Origin: Panaeolus papilionaceus
Taxonomy: Eukaryota > Basidiomycota > Agaricomycetes > Agaricales
NCBI GenBank assembly: GCA_015501605.1
Contig: JADNRZ010000013.1
Coordinates: forward strand, 1,364,001 to 1,428,000
DNA length: 64,000 nucleotides
Direction: 5' to 3'
The notes beneath the pieces are model-generated. The model ran no database searches and was not told the DNA's origin. It was given only the letters and a program-made list of their open reading frames with translations. Numbering within the stretch: the first letter of the stretch is position 1; every line of letters begins with the position of its first letter. Position numbers and translations under genes: made by a program. This document shows positions 24,352-36,719 of the stretch, piece after piece.

Positions 24352-27300
24352 TTACTGATATGCATGCATCCACCTCCAACAGTGCCGGAAGTACCGACGG
24401 ATGTTGGACTTGGTGATATGATTGAGACACTCAGGAACGAGTCTCTTAGCTGTTTCAAACGATCCATCTGCTTGTTCTCGGAAAGCTGAAGAAATAAATG
24501 TGTTAGCAATCCAGATAGATAAATGGTATAGTAAGATGAATAGATAGATAACAATCCATACCTCGCTTCATCTGACCCCAAACCATTTCAATTGGATTAA
24601 GTTCACAATGGAACTTTGGCAGAAAGACACATTTATGTCCTGCACACTCAATGATGACCTGCAGCAGTGGCTTCTCTCGAACAAAGTCCTCCTGAAGAGA
24701 GAGAATTCGATGCATGCAACAGTTCTTCGGCCTGAATAAATCCAGATCATCAGTGTCAGCAATGCCACGAGAGTTAAGACCCCCAATTCCTATTCCTTCA
24801 ACTTCATCCTGCTTTGCACGAGCCTCGCGTGCTGCAGCATCTCGAGCCGCATGAGACTTTTTGCAGTCTCCACACACACCAACCAGTTTGTCTCCATCTT
24901 TAAAAAGACCTCGCTCTCGAAGCACTTGCTCCATTCCCTTGGGTCGTCCAGCTAATGGCTTTCCATCCTTATCCTTTCCTCTGTAATCCATCGGGAAGAC
25001 CATCGATTGAGGTTGGTTGGTCCCTGGTATAACTGTATCATGCATCACTGGTTGGGCTCCCCCTGGACCACAATTCATTTTATGAGCCAGAAGTGCATCA
25101 GAAGCAAATGCCTCATGAGCAGAAGAGCAGTCAAAGACAAATACAGCAATACCATTGGGATACTTTGCATTGAAGATTTCGATGGCATCCTTTGTCTATG
25201 AATATGATATTAGCTAGATTTGAACCAATGAATGAAATTTACATGTACCTGAGCAATTAACTGAGGCATGTCCCACCATGGATCATAGTTAGACCCAGGA
25301 TAAATTATGCGGCGTGCATCAAAACTAGAAAGGCGATAAGATGTGTGTGGAGCAGGTGGTGGTGGTGGAATCCATTCGCTATCATGCTGCGCTTGGGCTC
25401 GCATCGGCTGAGAACTCTGGGGTGTTTTCTTCGATTGCGAGGCCTTCTTCTTTCAGTAGCAGGCTCATCATGATTCTGGAGAGCTGATTCAGCATTGGGA
25501 ACCAATCCAGGTGGTGGTGGGCGCTCAGGCAACTTCATCTGGAGTGTGATCTCTTCTGGACTGAGGGATAAACGACCGGAATGCTCCATTATAAAGTCAG
25601 AGACATGGACAATACGCCCTCGGCTCTTGTTACGCAAGGGCTGTTCGCCTTGACGCATCCAGACATAATTAGCCAAGTCATTGGCATGAACGCAGGTCTC
25701 ATCATGGAATATGGGATAATGGATCTTCTCGCCTGGCAGAAGTGTCGGTGGTTTCTCGGTAAGCTCATCCTGGCCTTCGTATTCATACGAGAATCTAAAT
25801 AAATATAGAAACATCAGTTACCTATTGATATGGCAAACAGTAGTTTCAAATAGGCGATTGAATACTTACGGAAGTACTTTGGTGTACATGTAATCAATAA
25901 ACTCGGTTCAGGATGTGACTACATCAGGACGCTCGTGTCCATCGATGTAGACTCCCTTTTGAACACGAGATAGGTTAATATGGTGTACCATGTGCACTTT
26001 TATTATTTTTTGTGCATATCTCTTAGTGATCCTGTCCATGTATATATGTTCATTTTTTGTGAGAGCTGATATTTAAATCGATGTGTATCTATTCAGTTAA
26101 GTCAGATATAGACGCGGAAAGTGCAATTGTATATATTTACTTAGTACATATATCAGCCACTTGTTGAAGATTTTGGTGTGTATATGCCACCCTGGTTGGA
26201 TATATCAGACAAACATAAAAACAATTGTGGTATGTATCCAATAATATTTACATACACACAAGTACAAATCATCAGCTGATATATTTGTGGTGTAGTAGAT
26301 AGACGCAGTGAATGATGAAGTTGACAAGGGAGTTTGGCAAGTTCGGCAGCATAGACGGCCATCTCAGCATGTGTGACAGCGAGGTGAGTTCCACGTTGAG
26401 AAGACGCTAGTGCACTCAATTCACACTCTCTGCACTCTTGGAAGCCCCATTTTGTCTGGGTTCTATTTAAGCTTAATCAGGTGCACAGTTACTGATATAA
26501 TATGCAGATATGGTCTTTCAAATAATAAATGTGTTGCAAATGGAGTCAGCGCTGTGGAGAGTGCTGCAACGATGGTAACTCAACCTTGTTCTAAGGCTTG
26601 AGTGGCTGCCGGGCATTGTCGAGCTGCCATCAATCCAGCGGACAAGCTGAAGAACTGCTGATGTCCACTGGAACCACATCTGAAGCCGGTGTATATCGTG
26701 ACACACAGCCTATTGGTGTGTGTAGATATGAGCAATTGTAGAGATATACACAGATGAAAGATGTAGTATATCTCTTATTTTTTCAGGATATAGGCAGGCT
26801 TTATCTGACAAACATGCTGATGTATCAAGTTCATCAATATATATCAGCGAATTTTCGCGTCTATATCTGACATGTCTGAATATACGCATGCTCATTTAAA
26901 TATCAGCCTTAACACAAAATGCATACATACACATTGACATAACCATTAACAGATAAACATGAAAATTAATAAAAGTGCAGATGGTACACCATAGGTTAAA
27001 GCCCAATTTCTTGAGCCACCATGTAGCTGTTGACAGTGATATCGAACCTGGGATTCCAAGCTCTTTGAAAAGGAAGTCATTAACATAGCGTCTTAATTTG
27101 ATGGGTCGAAGCTGAGTAGTACGTGCACAAGTCAGTAGTGAACATTGAAAAATATGATTAATACACACATTGCCTACGAAACCTCCATCCTTAGGGTCAA
27201 AAACACCTTTCACCCATTTCTGTAGCTTCGATTGCACATCTTGACGGTTGAGATGCGACTTGTGGTAAGCGCCCTTGCCCTTCTTGCTCTCTGGGAGGCT

Positions 27301-28869
27301 GCCAGTTCGAAACAGATGGTTGGCTGTTGAGCGAAGCTTTTTTGCAAGATGGGTGCCAGTTGTCGCAAAGCGGGACATCCTGCGATGTGCAACGAAACTA
27401 GAGGTGTCCATAGAGGGGCGAATGCTCTTTATTTGGCGTGTAAGGATGGGGCGGGTCTTCCTGTTGGAGTGAGGAAGCTGCTTTCGCAACTGATTGATCT
27501 TCTTAGCGTGCTCGTAACGGGTGTCGTTGTACTCTTGGACCGCATCCAACAACAGGATGTTTTCGACAGCCATTGCTTGACTGGCAATTGCTTTAATCTT
27601 CTTCAATCGCTTTCGTTCTGTAATAATCACACGTTGAACCTGCAGGTAAAAGTTCTCGTATGTTGATGTCTGATCCTCGGACAGTTCGTCAACTGTGACC
27701 ACACTGTGGCCCTGAGGATTGCTGTGGTTGGTTGTACTAGTTGGCTCGTCGTCTGGCTCTTGAGCCTCTTGAGTGATGTCGTTCGAGCCGTCTCCATCCA
27801 GAACATCCGAACTGTCGCTCTTTGGCCAATGTTAGATCAATAAAAAATGAAGAATTGATTTTATAACACAAATATTACCTCAGTTCCTTCATTCGAATAT
27901 CCGCTCATGTGAGCTGTATCTCCCTCACCATTGCTGTTGGGGTCACTCCAAAGGTTTTGGGGATCTGAATCGACTGTCACCAGCTGGTCGTTGTTGTTCT
28001 CCATGTCTCCCATCAGGTAAGCGTTCGAAGGGGCCTGCTCAACTGATAGAAAGCGCTCCACCGACTCAAAATTTCAATCCAAATGAGTAGCACTGTCCTC
28101 TTGGGTACAGGTTTCCTTGTTGGAGAAATTATTGTCATAACTGGCAGAGTGCGCTTCATCAGGAGCAAGGTAGGCCTCTGAAGCTACTGGACTGTGGATA
28201 GATGAGGTGCCAGTCAACGATGGTGGTGGCAAACTTGCAGCATCCTCAAAGTATGCTGAGGCTTAGCTGGGAGAAAGAACAGAAGAAATGTTTATTTAAT
28301 GACTCACGAAGTTGATTGACTTATGCTGCACTTCCATTGACTCGGTATCCGAGTTTATGTCGATCGTATCAGCTCCGATGGCTGGCGGAACTGATGGATG
28401 TGGCCCACTGGTTGAGTCCTTTGTCTGATTTGCGGCTTTGAAGAGCTGAGCGATGCTGAGCTGCATATTCTGAGCAGCAGCTTTTTTTGTTTTTCCCTTT
28501 CTGTTCCTCCAAGCGGTAGTCCTGGATGTTGTCTTTTCCATCATAGCTGAGGGTAGTAGATCTGTAATTTCTCATCTCCTTTGACGCTTCTCTGCCTATT
28601 TGATTATGGAAAATGTATATTAGATTCTATAAATAAATGCCCCAGCTGTAATTAATGATGCACACCAAAGTTGCCGTCATCAGGATTGTCGATGACCCTG
28701 CATTGTCAACCACGTCCATTCCAGTGTCCTCATCACTGGGAATATATTCACCATCTGACTGATTGGGTACGGTGGGGGTGACATTCAAGGTGGGGGTTGT
28801 GTCGTTGCGTTTCGCAGCCTCGCGAGTCGAGGCAGCCTCCCTCATTTTTGTACGAGGGTGCTTTGGCAT
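24352..28869 (-). pseudogene. DDE superfamily transposase, broken
   Basis: Read from ATG 28869 leftward. The N-terminal exons are polar and low in complexity. The next part contains a Lys/Arg-rich helical region and a block ending in WWLKKLGFNL. After the nested insertion the frame resumes with KGVYIDGHERPDVV. The catalytic core shows the first Asp in FHDETCVHAND, the second in VFVFDCSSAHEAFA, and the glutamate in HCELNPIEMVWGQMKRG, followed by a C-terminal RYFRHCWRWM segment. Such proteins are widespread in agaricomycete genomes and catalyse cut-and-paste transposition in the nucleus. This copy is dead three times over: the nested insertion at 26993, an in-frame TGA after DVVTS near 25922, and a frameshift near 25400-25445. 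Exon limits in the N-terminal half are approximate. Confidence 0.85.
25979..26993. mobile_element. 1015-bp nested element in the transposase gene
   Basis: The inverted ends begin TATGGTGTACCATNTGCACT and continue TTTTATTA. The flanking direct repeat is GGTTAA (25973-25978 and 26994-26999). Removing the element and one repeat restores the transposase reading frame exactly. The interior has no long frame and contains many ATATCAG/CTGATAT words. The superfamily is unclear. Confidence 0.82.
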
Positions 28870-29583
28870 GGTATGCAATGAAAAAAAGATAATTTTATTC
28901 CATGAAAATGTGCTAATCCCCTAATTAGATTATCTGTTATCTGTACTCTAGGTAGCTCATCTGAACCCGAAACTCAACGCCAGCCTAGCGGTGCCTATAT
29001 TGCAATTTCTGGGCATCAGAAAAGTGAAACACCGTGGGAAAAATCCCGTTCTCAACGTAAATCACATTCTTTTCCTAGGTTTCTTCCCAAATAAAATCGG
29101 AAAAAATCCACAAAAATTTCCTTCCCACCAAATTCGACTGGGTGGGGATCTGATGGCAGGCACTGTACAGGCAGTGGGAGATAATTCTATGTAACCAACT
29201 TTCATCGCCTACATTTGCGACAACCCATTGCCGCTCCATCCCACATGTCCCCTCATCCTCCCACCGTAGCTACACTTTCTCCCCTTCAACTGTCACCCTA
29301 TCCAACACCCTCTGCATCAAATGACCACTCACACAACACACTATATGACCTGGTGCAACGAAGTCCACAATCGTCTCATGGGCTAAATCATTCTGCCGCA
29401 AACCTGAGGGTGTTCTTGATTGCTTTGGAAGTAAAGCTGGTGGTGCGGTACTGGTTATGCAAGTGAAGAGCGAGAAGTCAGCAATATGGATTTGGGGGGA
29501 GGATAGAGTCACGCAGAGTCATGGGTTGTCGTATTATGAGGAGAGGCTGGTGATGCCGTGAAGGGTTCGGATGATGCTCTCAG

Positions 29584-30760
29584 CATCAGCAAAAAAACGG
29601 GCTATAGATCTATGATATCAGCCAATGTCTAGTCAATATCAGGCTGTGATGTGGCGGCGACAGAAGTCTAAGTCTGCCCACCCAGCTGTGGGCTTCAATC
29701 TGAGATCAAACGTCAACCTGATATTAAGTCCCAATCTGACATCTGCTGAACTAGTGACATCTGATTATACTACACATACCTATTGAATAAGTGCAACAAG
29801 AGAGAAATAAAAAGATTTTTCTTTTTTGGAAGGGTTCACCCAGCCGCTCATTCCACATTTGCATTGAATAACACCAGCAATGTAAATCGAAATTTGCCAA
29901 TGCAAGGAATCGAACCCAAGCGTTGACTGACACCACAGATTCTATAGCGATGAACCCACTAGTCCAAGAAGCCTTTGTTACTTTGCAACAGCAAAGGAAA
30001 TATATGAACGACCACCTCGCTCATCCCTCAAACTTCGAACTTCGAAGGCGTGGGATCTAGCCTCCTCCAAGAAATCGGACGTGATAATATTTATTACCGC
30101 CCGTATTTTTGACTAGATAGACACTCATTTCCATAATTTAATCCACTTATCATTAATGAAGTATAGATAATAATTATGTTGAAAAAAAGTTGGCCTTCAA
30201 TGGGTCTATGTGATCCCAACCTGACACACTCAATATCAATCAGATATTCGTCTGATGTGTATACCTCAAGCTGAGTTCACGGTCAGTGTATGATTACAAG
30301 CAGAAATTAAGCAGACAAGATGGCGCGAGACTGAGATGTGTGTGATATACAGACTTCATTCTGAAATTAACATAATACACAACTGACAACTAGACAATCG
30401 ATAGTCTGTGAAATTTCAATGTGATGCCAAACTGATATGCCAGTTTATGCCTGATATTCAGCTAGTATACATTATTTATCTTAAATTTGCATAGATATGT
30501 GGAGTCTCTTCAGGTTTTAGATAATCTATGGGTTATCAGACTGACGAGTGACATAACAGGTTATAGTGTTCTGACATTTGACTGAGAGGGCATGGGCAAA
30601 CTGAGATCCCTCATAAACAAAGACTCTATCATGACGTGACACAGCTATGCACAACTTCGTACTGTAGTGTTGTATCGGAGAATGATGTATACCATATCAA
30701 GCTGATATTTACATTTCTACGACAGTTCGTAGATCTACTATCAATTTTTTTGCTGATGGC
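29584..30760. mobile_element. 1.2-kb inverted-repeat element with tRNA-like insert
   Basis: The ends carry CATCAGCAAAAAAA (left) and its inverse (right, offset by two bases). The flank CAG occurs once on each side (29581-29583 and 30761-30763). The homologous unoccupied site in block 5 (inverted, near 36755-36785) has exactly the length predicted with one CAG. The interior is AT-rich, with repeated ATATCAG-type words and no long frame, and it contains a tRNA-like stretch. It is a non-autonomous DNA element of unknown superfamily. Confidence 0.75.
29895..29975 (-). other. tRNA-like sequence (A and B boxes)
   Basis: On the minus strand a B box GGTTCGATTCC (29916-29906) follows an A-box-like TGGACTAGTGGG (29966-29955) at about tRNA spacing. 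The T stem pairs poorly (two of five pairs fail) and no convincing acceptor stem was found, so it is not called as a tRNA gene. It may be a tRNA-derived SINE fragment or a decayed tRNA inside the surrounding element. Confidence 0.5.
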
Positions 30761-32123
30761 CAGAGAGTGGTGATTCGAAGAAGCTGGGGAGACGGTAAAT
30801 TAGCATCGAGTCAGAGGTCTGCATTGCATTCCTCGACACCATACTGGCAGAAGACGACGGACAATAGGGTTGGATGGGGATAGTATTTTTTTTTCCAAGT
30901 GGTAGTGGGGGCAAGTGGTAAGTACACAGCTATTCATTTCGTTGCATTTTAGATTAATAGCATCCATGACGGTTTCAGCTTATAATATTGACTCTCATTC
31001 ATGTCATCATATTACACCCCGATATCGTGCACCAATTTCCATTGTACCTTTATTCAGTTTGGCCAACAAATTATCAGAATCTCGGAAGAACCGACGGACG
31101 CTTCACAAACATTTTTTTAATATCACGACCAATCGCACTCAACACGAGGTCTAAGCCGGGCAATCAAATACTTCTCGTAGCACAATCGAACCTGGAAAGA
31201 CAGTAATTTTTGCCAAGGGAATGGATCTGGGTGGCGGGCGGGTTTAGCATATATAAACGGGAGGTACTGGAGACCATAATTGTGGTGAGCACGTACATAT
31301 GATGCTCTATAATTTAAGTCGAGGTGTCGAAGTGGTAGAATAGCAAGGAAAGACAGGTTGATGTTGCCCAGGATGAACCTCTCAGTGGACGGGTGAGTAC
31401 TGCCCCTACACCATACCAATCATGGTAGTTCATTCTATCCCAACCGCAATAAAAGGATTTAAACTAGGGATGAACATCGATATGCTGAGTGAGAATGAAG
31501 ATGAAGTGAAAGGACACGAACGAAAATCAGGATATACTGACCCCACCTCTCGAAGACGATTGATGATGATGCGCGCGCTATATTAACGATGCCTCAGAGC
31601 TAACACGTGTTCAGTCATTTGGCCGATGAAATAGGATGACCTGATTGGGAGGTGGTGGCTTGCCATGCTCCGCTCAGGGCGTAGCGATACCTCTGAATGA
31701 ACCACGATAATTGTCAGGCGACAGTGGCAGCTATATTGAACATCCCACCCCATTGTATTGAGTGTGAAGTTTGGACGTGGCTCTGATTTGTCAGTTCCTT
31801 GACTTCAACCCAGATAAGCAACTGACCGCACGAGCGCGTGAGCATAGAATCAAGATATGTGTGAGCCTGAGGTACATGACCCACGGCCGTCATCCAGAAT
31901 GAACCCGTGCCGCGGTAGGGATTTCAGAACCCGAAACGCGGCCGCTAAAGTTAGATTCACTGATCAGATAAGTTTGACAGTGCGAAGGTCAGGTGCTGTA
32001 CAACGTGATTGCCTCATTGTGCTTCGTCGCAATAATCATCGAATAGTCCTTCCATCTTACAGCCATCATAAACATACCGAACACTACTTGTGTCTGCTAG
32101 ATATCAAGCTACCACTAAGCAAC

Positions 32124-33679
32124 ATGCACCGGGAACTTAGTATCACAGGAGACGTTTTGATTGAGCCGTGCGAGTCTGTCTCGCGGTCTAACTGGTGCAT
32201 TCTGTACGAAATACTTCATATACATACATGACCCTTGCTAATTGCTTCGCCTCACAGTATCCTGGGTCCCACCGGAGCAGGCAAGAGCAGCGTAAGCGTC
32301 TTTGGGCTTCAGATGTTTGCATTATTTACTTACCCCCTTATTATCTCCAAATGTAGTTCATCGAATCGCTGGCTGGAGAGGGTCAATCCTTGGGGATATC
32401 GAAGGATCAACTGGCCGGATTCACACAAGAAGTCACTGCTTATAAAGTAAAGAATGCAGTGGTGCAATGGAATGAGCATACCTGGCCACTCTACCTAATC
32501 GACGCTCCTGGTTTCTCTGATAGCAAAATATCAGAACTCGAAATCATAACAAAGGTGAAACAATGGATGAATGACTATGGGTGAGTAGCAATACCATTTT
32601 AATTTTGATGTTATCATAATACCATATGTTTCTGCTAATATTCACTCAGTGTTGGAGTGATCAACGAAGTACTGTATCTCAGTCCAATAACAGATACAAG
32701 AGCCCCAGGGAGCAAAAGGCGGACTATTAAAATGATTCAATTGCTCTTGGACAACAAGGCTTTCCATCGTGTCAACATTGTCACCACTATGTGGGACAGG
32801 TTGAGCAACCCACAGGCCAAAAAGCGTGCAGAAACAAACTTTGCACAGCTCCAAGATGATATCTGGAAGGTATCGTTATTTTGTCTACAAGTATTATTTT
32901 CGTATTTTTAAATTTTTATGCTGTGATTCCAGGGCCTGATTGATAGAGGTGCAAAGATATCCAGGTACCACAACAACTTCAATTCAGCCATCAACATACT
33001 ACGGAGTATTATCGACTCTGATACATTAGCCTACCCTCCATTATGGAATTCCCCAATCAAATCAGGGCATGCTTCTGCTCCACTCTTATACCAGGAGCTC
33101 CTCGATCGCATCAGCAATGCTCAACAAGAGAAGGAACACCTTCGAAAGGAGAAGATGCGCCTCATCACCAATCCTGACCCTCAACTCAAACCCGTGGTGC
33201 TTTCAAGGCTTCCGGAGGTCAAAGGCGACCTGGTAAAGTTCTTAGGACAGCTTGCGGCGTTTGGTAGGCCGCCTCCTGGATTTGAAGGAGTAATTCCAGA
33301 GCGATGTGTCTACCAGTATCTATTGGATCAGGTTAATGAGGCTCGGGAGGAGCACGCCGCTTTGCGAGCCTCTCTTGCTCACCTCCACACGAATCCTGAT
33401 CGAGAACGGAAGGCGACGCTTAAACACCAACTCAATTTCGTGGGACGAGAACTCACACAACACATAAAGCAGCTTGGGGAGTATGGTGCCCCTCCTGACG
33501 GGTTTGAGAGAGGTATTCGTGATCCGTTTATATTCCATATATTTACTGACTTCTTTCGAGACTTGGAGTGCGCCCTTGATGGCCTCTCCTTAGGGGCATC
33601 TTTCCAATATCATCTAGGGAGAGGCCTCCTCCGGTCGTTCAAGGACAAACTCGGATTTGACTCCCAACACATGACTTAA
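32124..33679 (+). CDS. Array GTPase 4, short-tail form
   Basis: Six exons encode 418 residues: 32124-32203, 32258-32291, 32357-32580, 32650-32869, 32933-33512, 33561-33679. It has GPTGAGKSS, DAPG, TTMWD and both C-terminal repeats with the TNPD and GxPPxG words. The last intron (33513-33560) is 48 nt and free of stops, so a form retaining it (16 extra residues) is equally possible. The tail lacks the long Pro/Ser/Thr-rich part of GTPases 1 and 3 and runs straight to LRSFKDKL, ending without the basic RSRREGR. The segment just before G3 (VVQWNEHTWP) differs from all sisters. Confidence 0.86.
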
Positions 33680-34789
33680 TCGTTGATTCGGCTATCATGT
33701 CATTCCCTTCCTATGCATACTTTTTAGCAATTACCTGTATTATTTACACATGTTCTCTAGGTTCGAACCCCTTCCTATATTTGTTATTGTGGCGGCGTAT
33801 CTTTGTTCTCTTCACTCCTTTTCAATTGCGTTCTTGCGCTTGTCATCATCCTCGATGCTCTCCTTTTGTTTTCGTGTTCTTGTCTCCACTCTTCAGATTC
33901 TATCGGTATTTGGATACCGGTTTGGTTCGCGACCTAAGACAAGGACAAAAGCTATTCAGATTATCAGCAATGATAAATACAAGGCGTAATTAATAATTAA
34001 GAGCGGCGACACGATGAGGTTAAATGGTATCTAAATGATAGAATATGAGGTGGAGTGTCGTCTCGGGATGGAATAAATAATGATAGATACACGCTGGAAC
34101 ATTGGCGTTCAGAAGAACGATGTAGTGGAAAAGGATTTGAGCGAGTCAGGTGAGAGTGATTGGGAGGTTTGGCCAAGCATACATTTCTATCACAAGCGAA
34201 GGGCGCGACAGTGTGCCCCGTCTGAAATTCTCTCGAATAAAGAATGGGTGAGGTCACCCAGTGTTGAGAGTGGAGAGCCAAACATGAGCACAAAGTACTG
34301 AAGTAAGGAAACGGGGGCGGTCAGAGTCTCATCGCATATATCACAACACTGGCAACGACCGCTAACTCACGAAGGGCTGAGACGTCCACGTAAGTCATCG
34401 TGTTGAGTGAGTGGAGCAGTAGTTGTAGGGGGTAATAGGGTTGTAGAAATAGAATGAAATGGATAAAGCAAGGTTGAGCGAATGAGACAGCTCGAGTGCC
34501 GTGATGGTAAGGGTGCTGGGGCGACATCGAAATTCAAACTCATCCGAATTGAGGAGGAACAATGTGGCTCACCGGCATCTGTCATGTTAAGCTATCTCCA
34601 ACGTACACTCAATATTCATGTGGCTCCAATTGCGGAGAACACACCAGCATTGACATTCACACCGCAGGTCATGGGCATCAGAAAGACAGGCATTTGGACG
34701 TCAGCATTGTTGAAGAGCACAGCAGAGAATGTCCAATGCGGCTTGAACCGTTGACCTGGGCGCCATGTAAAAAAATAAATAGATCACAT
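33680..34789. other. Region after GTPase 4, possible short coding relic
   Basis: It does not match the downstream flank of blocks 1 and 3. On the minus strand, 34765-34611 reads as about 50 open codons with a protein-like composition (for example HWTFSAVLFNNADVQMPVF). It has no start, no continuation and no family I recognise, so it may be a gene fragment. The rest shows no gene. Confidence 0.35.
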
Positions 34790-35319
34790 TGACACCCTCG
34801 TCGTCTCCGCACCTATCCTTGGCCTCAACTATTGTCATCCCTCTGACCTCATCATTCACCCTCGCTCACTCCTTCCTATGCTTCCTTCCCATACCTTTTT
34901 ATGTTTAAATCCACATTCACATTTCAATTCCACTCATACGCACACTCTCACAATCCGCCAGCTCATCAACAAGGATCAAGATGAAGGTAAAAAAGCATCC
35001 TGGATTCTTTCGTAGTCAGATGAGCAAAAAACAACGTCAAGTAAAAATGGAAGAAAGGGCGAATATGAAATACGAGGGCGATCAAAACCAATTCATGCAC
35101 TCCAATACGACACATGATCAAATTTAATTGACCAACCTCATCCAACCTCAACACTCTGCTCTTCTCCTAATTATCATGCCTTAAGCCCGCTCCCTCCTCA
35201 CATCCAACACCCGGTTCATCCAACCCAAACGTCCCTCGATTGACCTCCCATATCCCATTCCGACACCTGATAGATGGTTACAGCGGGACGAGGATGGCCT
35301 CACAGATGAGGTGTCCCAT

Positions 35320-36220
35320 CTGTAGCTCATAGACCGCGTGGAGGCAAGGAAGCGAGAAACGAACGTTGTGATACCCAGTCCGTAGATGGCTGAAGCGCAA
35401 CCGTTGGTTCATAGGCCAACATTGACGAGGCCGTAATAGTATACGAACATTGGAGAATGGACGGTTGGCGGAGACAGCGAGAAGTAATGAAATAAAAATG
35501 AGTTCTCTGTCGCCTTTGGGCCATAGACCAGATGCGGTGGGGTTCATGTAAAAAGTAAAAGGTTAAATATCAGAAACCATCCACATGCTAACCGCTCATG
35601 GACACCTGACGCAGACACCCTCCGGCTCACAAACGACGAGAATGATTGGAAAATATGAATAAAATCAGCAAATGACGAGGCGAGGGAAATAAACTAAATG
35701 AAATGAAAAACAACCCAGCCATATCAGCCGCGCAGAGATAGTCGATACCCGAACAGGGCCACAGCGGGGAACCAGCGACGAAAGCATCTCTCCCCGCCTG
35801 TTGACCATTCGTAAATGAACAGCCGGCCTCCCTCTGGTTCATAGGCCAATTGGAGGGGAGGAGAACATGTCAATGATTGTTCACTTCCCCGTGAAAACCG
35901 CCCATAGATGTTCACAATCCAACATCTGGCTTATAGACCGGTGTTGGTGAAGAAACGGACAAAATTGGTATGGAAATAAGAAATATATCGACCCTAGCCA
36001 CGCAGAGACGACTAGCAACCGCTGCTGGCTCGTAGATCAACGACTGGTGGGATGAAGGTGAAATTTTAAATCAAAAAAATACCCATCCCTGCGTAAACCG
36101 CTCGTAGAAATATGCAGCAACTGCCCTCTGCTCATGGACCGGTGGTGGTGAGGAGCGGTCCTGGAATAAATTAAATATCTAATCCAGAACCGACCGCTCA
36201 TAGACGGTCAGTCATAACAA
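35320..36220. repeat. Short interspersed word GCTCATAGACC, cluster 2
   Basis: About ten variants of GCTCATAGACC occur, near 35327, 35408, 35521, 35605, 35840, 35930, 36028, 36102, 36131 and 36197, spaced about 30-230 bp apart. The same arrangement is seen in cluster 1 at 8030-8830. Confidence 0.6.
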
Positions 36221-36719
36221 CCTGGTTCATCGCCCAGATGGCCTCAGGATCAGGAAAAGAAGTTGAAAGAAAGGAAAAAGCGGCTGCAAGGGATGATCAA
36301 TGAAGGCGTAGAGGTGGTTTGATCTGGGTGAGAGCACCGACTCAGACTCGGGGCGTTGGGGAGTGAATCTCATGAAACTGGGCAATGTCCTAGAAACCAA
36401 GTAAAATGCTGGCACGAATGAGCTGCTGGAGACTCACCAGTACCGCCTAACACGCACAACCAACTCTCTTTCAACGTCGGAGGTCTTGTAAGAATTAAAG
36501 CAACGTGCGTGTAGGTCAAGCTTTCTTCGTAGCTCAGTTCTCGAGCAGTGGGCATAGGGCAATATTTTGGAGAGCGGAAAGGAGGCGGGCTGGTGGTTGT
36601 GGTGGGGATGAGTCGACGTTACAGGAATCAACGTTACAACCTGATGACAGGGTTTGATTTGGTCACGCTATAACACGCCTCAGCAACCATCCGTCAGTCC
36701 GAACTCTAAAAATAGATCG

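Larger units (their letters stand above)
23881..29165 (-). mobile_element. 5.3-kb Tc1/mariner-like DDE transposon
   Basis: The ends are inverted repeats starting CAGTGCCTGCCATCA (23881 inward and 29165 inward), with weaker similarity beyond that. A TA dinucleotide flanks each side (23879-23880 and 29166-29167). An empty site with a single TA is preserved in the inverted part of block 5 at 37183-37184, with matching sequence on both sides. The element carries one transposase gene on the minus strand, now defective, and a nested 1-kb insertion. Confidence 0.9.
22916..32123. repeat. Array block 4, upstream flank (with two transposon insertions)
   Basis: The sequence 22916-23880 matches the start of block 1 very closely. 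The match then continues at 29168-29583 and again from 30761 up to the GTPase start. The two gaps are the insertions listed separately. Removing them leaves a flank colinear with 1-2710. No host gene is supported. Confidence 0.8.

Noticed and set aside
29895..29975. Functional tRNA gene on the minus strand
   Set aside because: A and B boxes are present, but the T stem has two mismatches and no acceptor stem was found.
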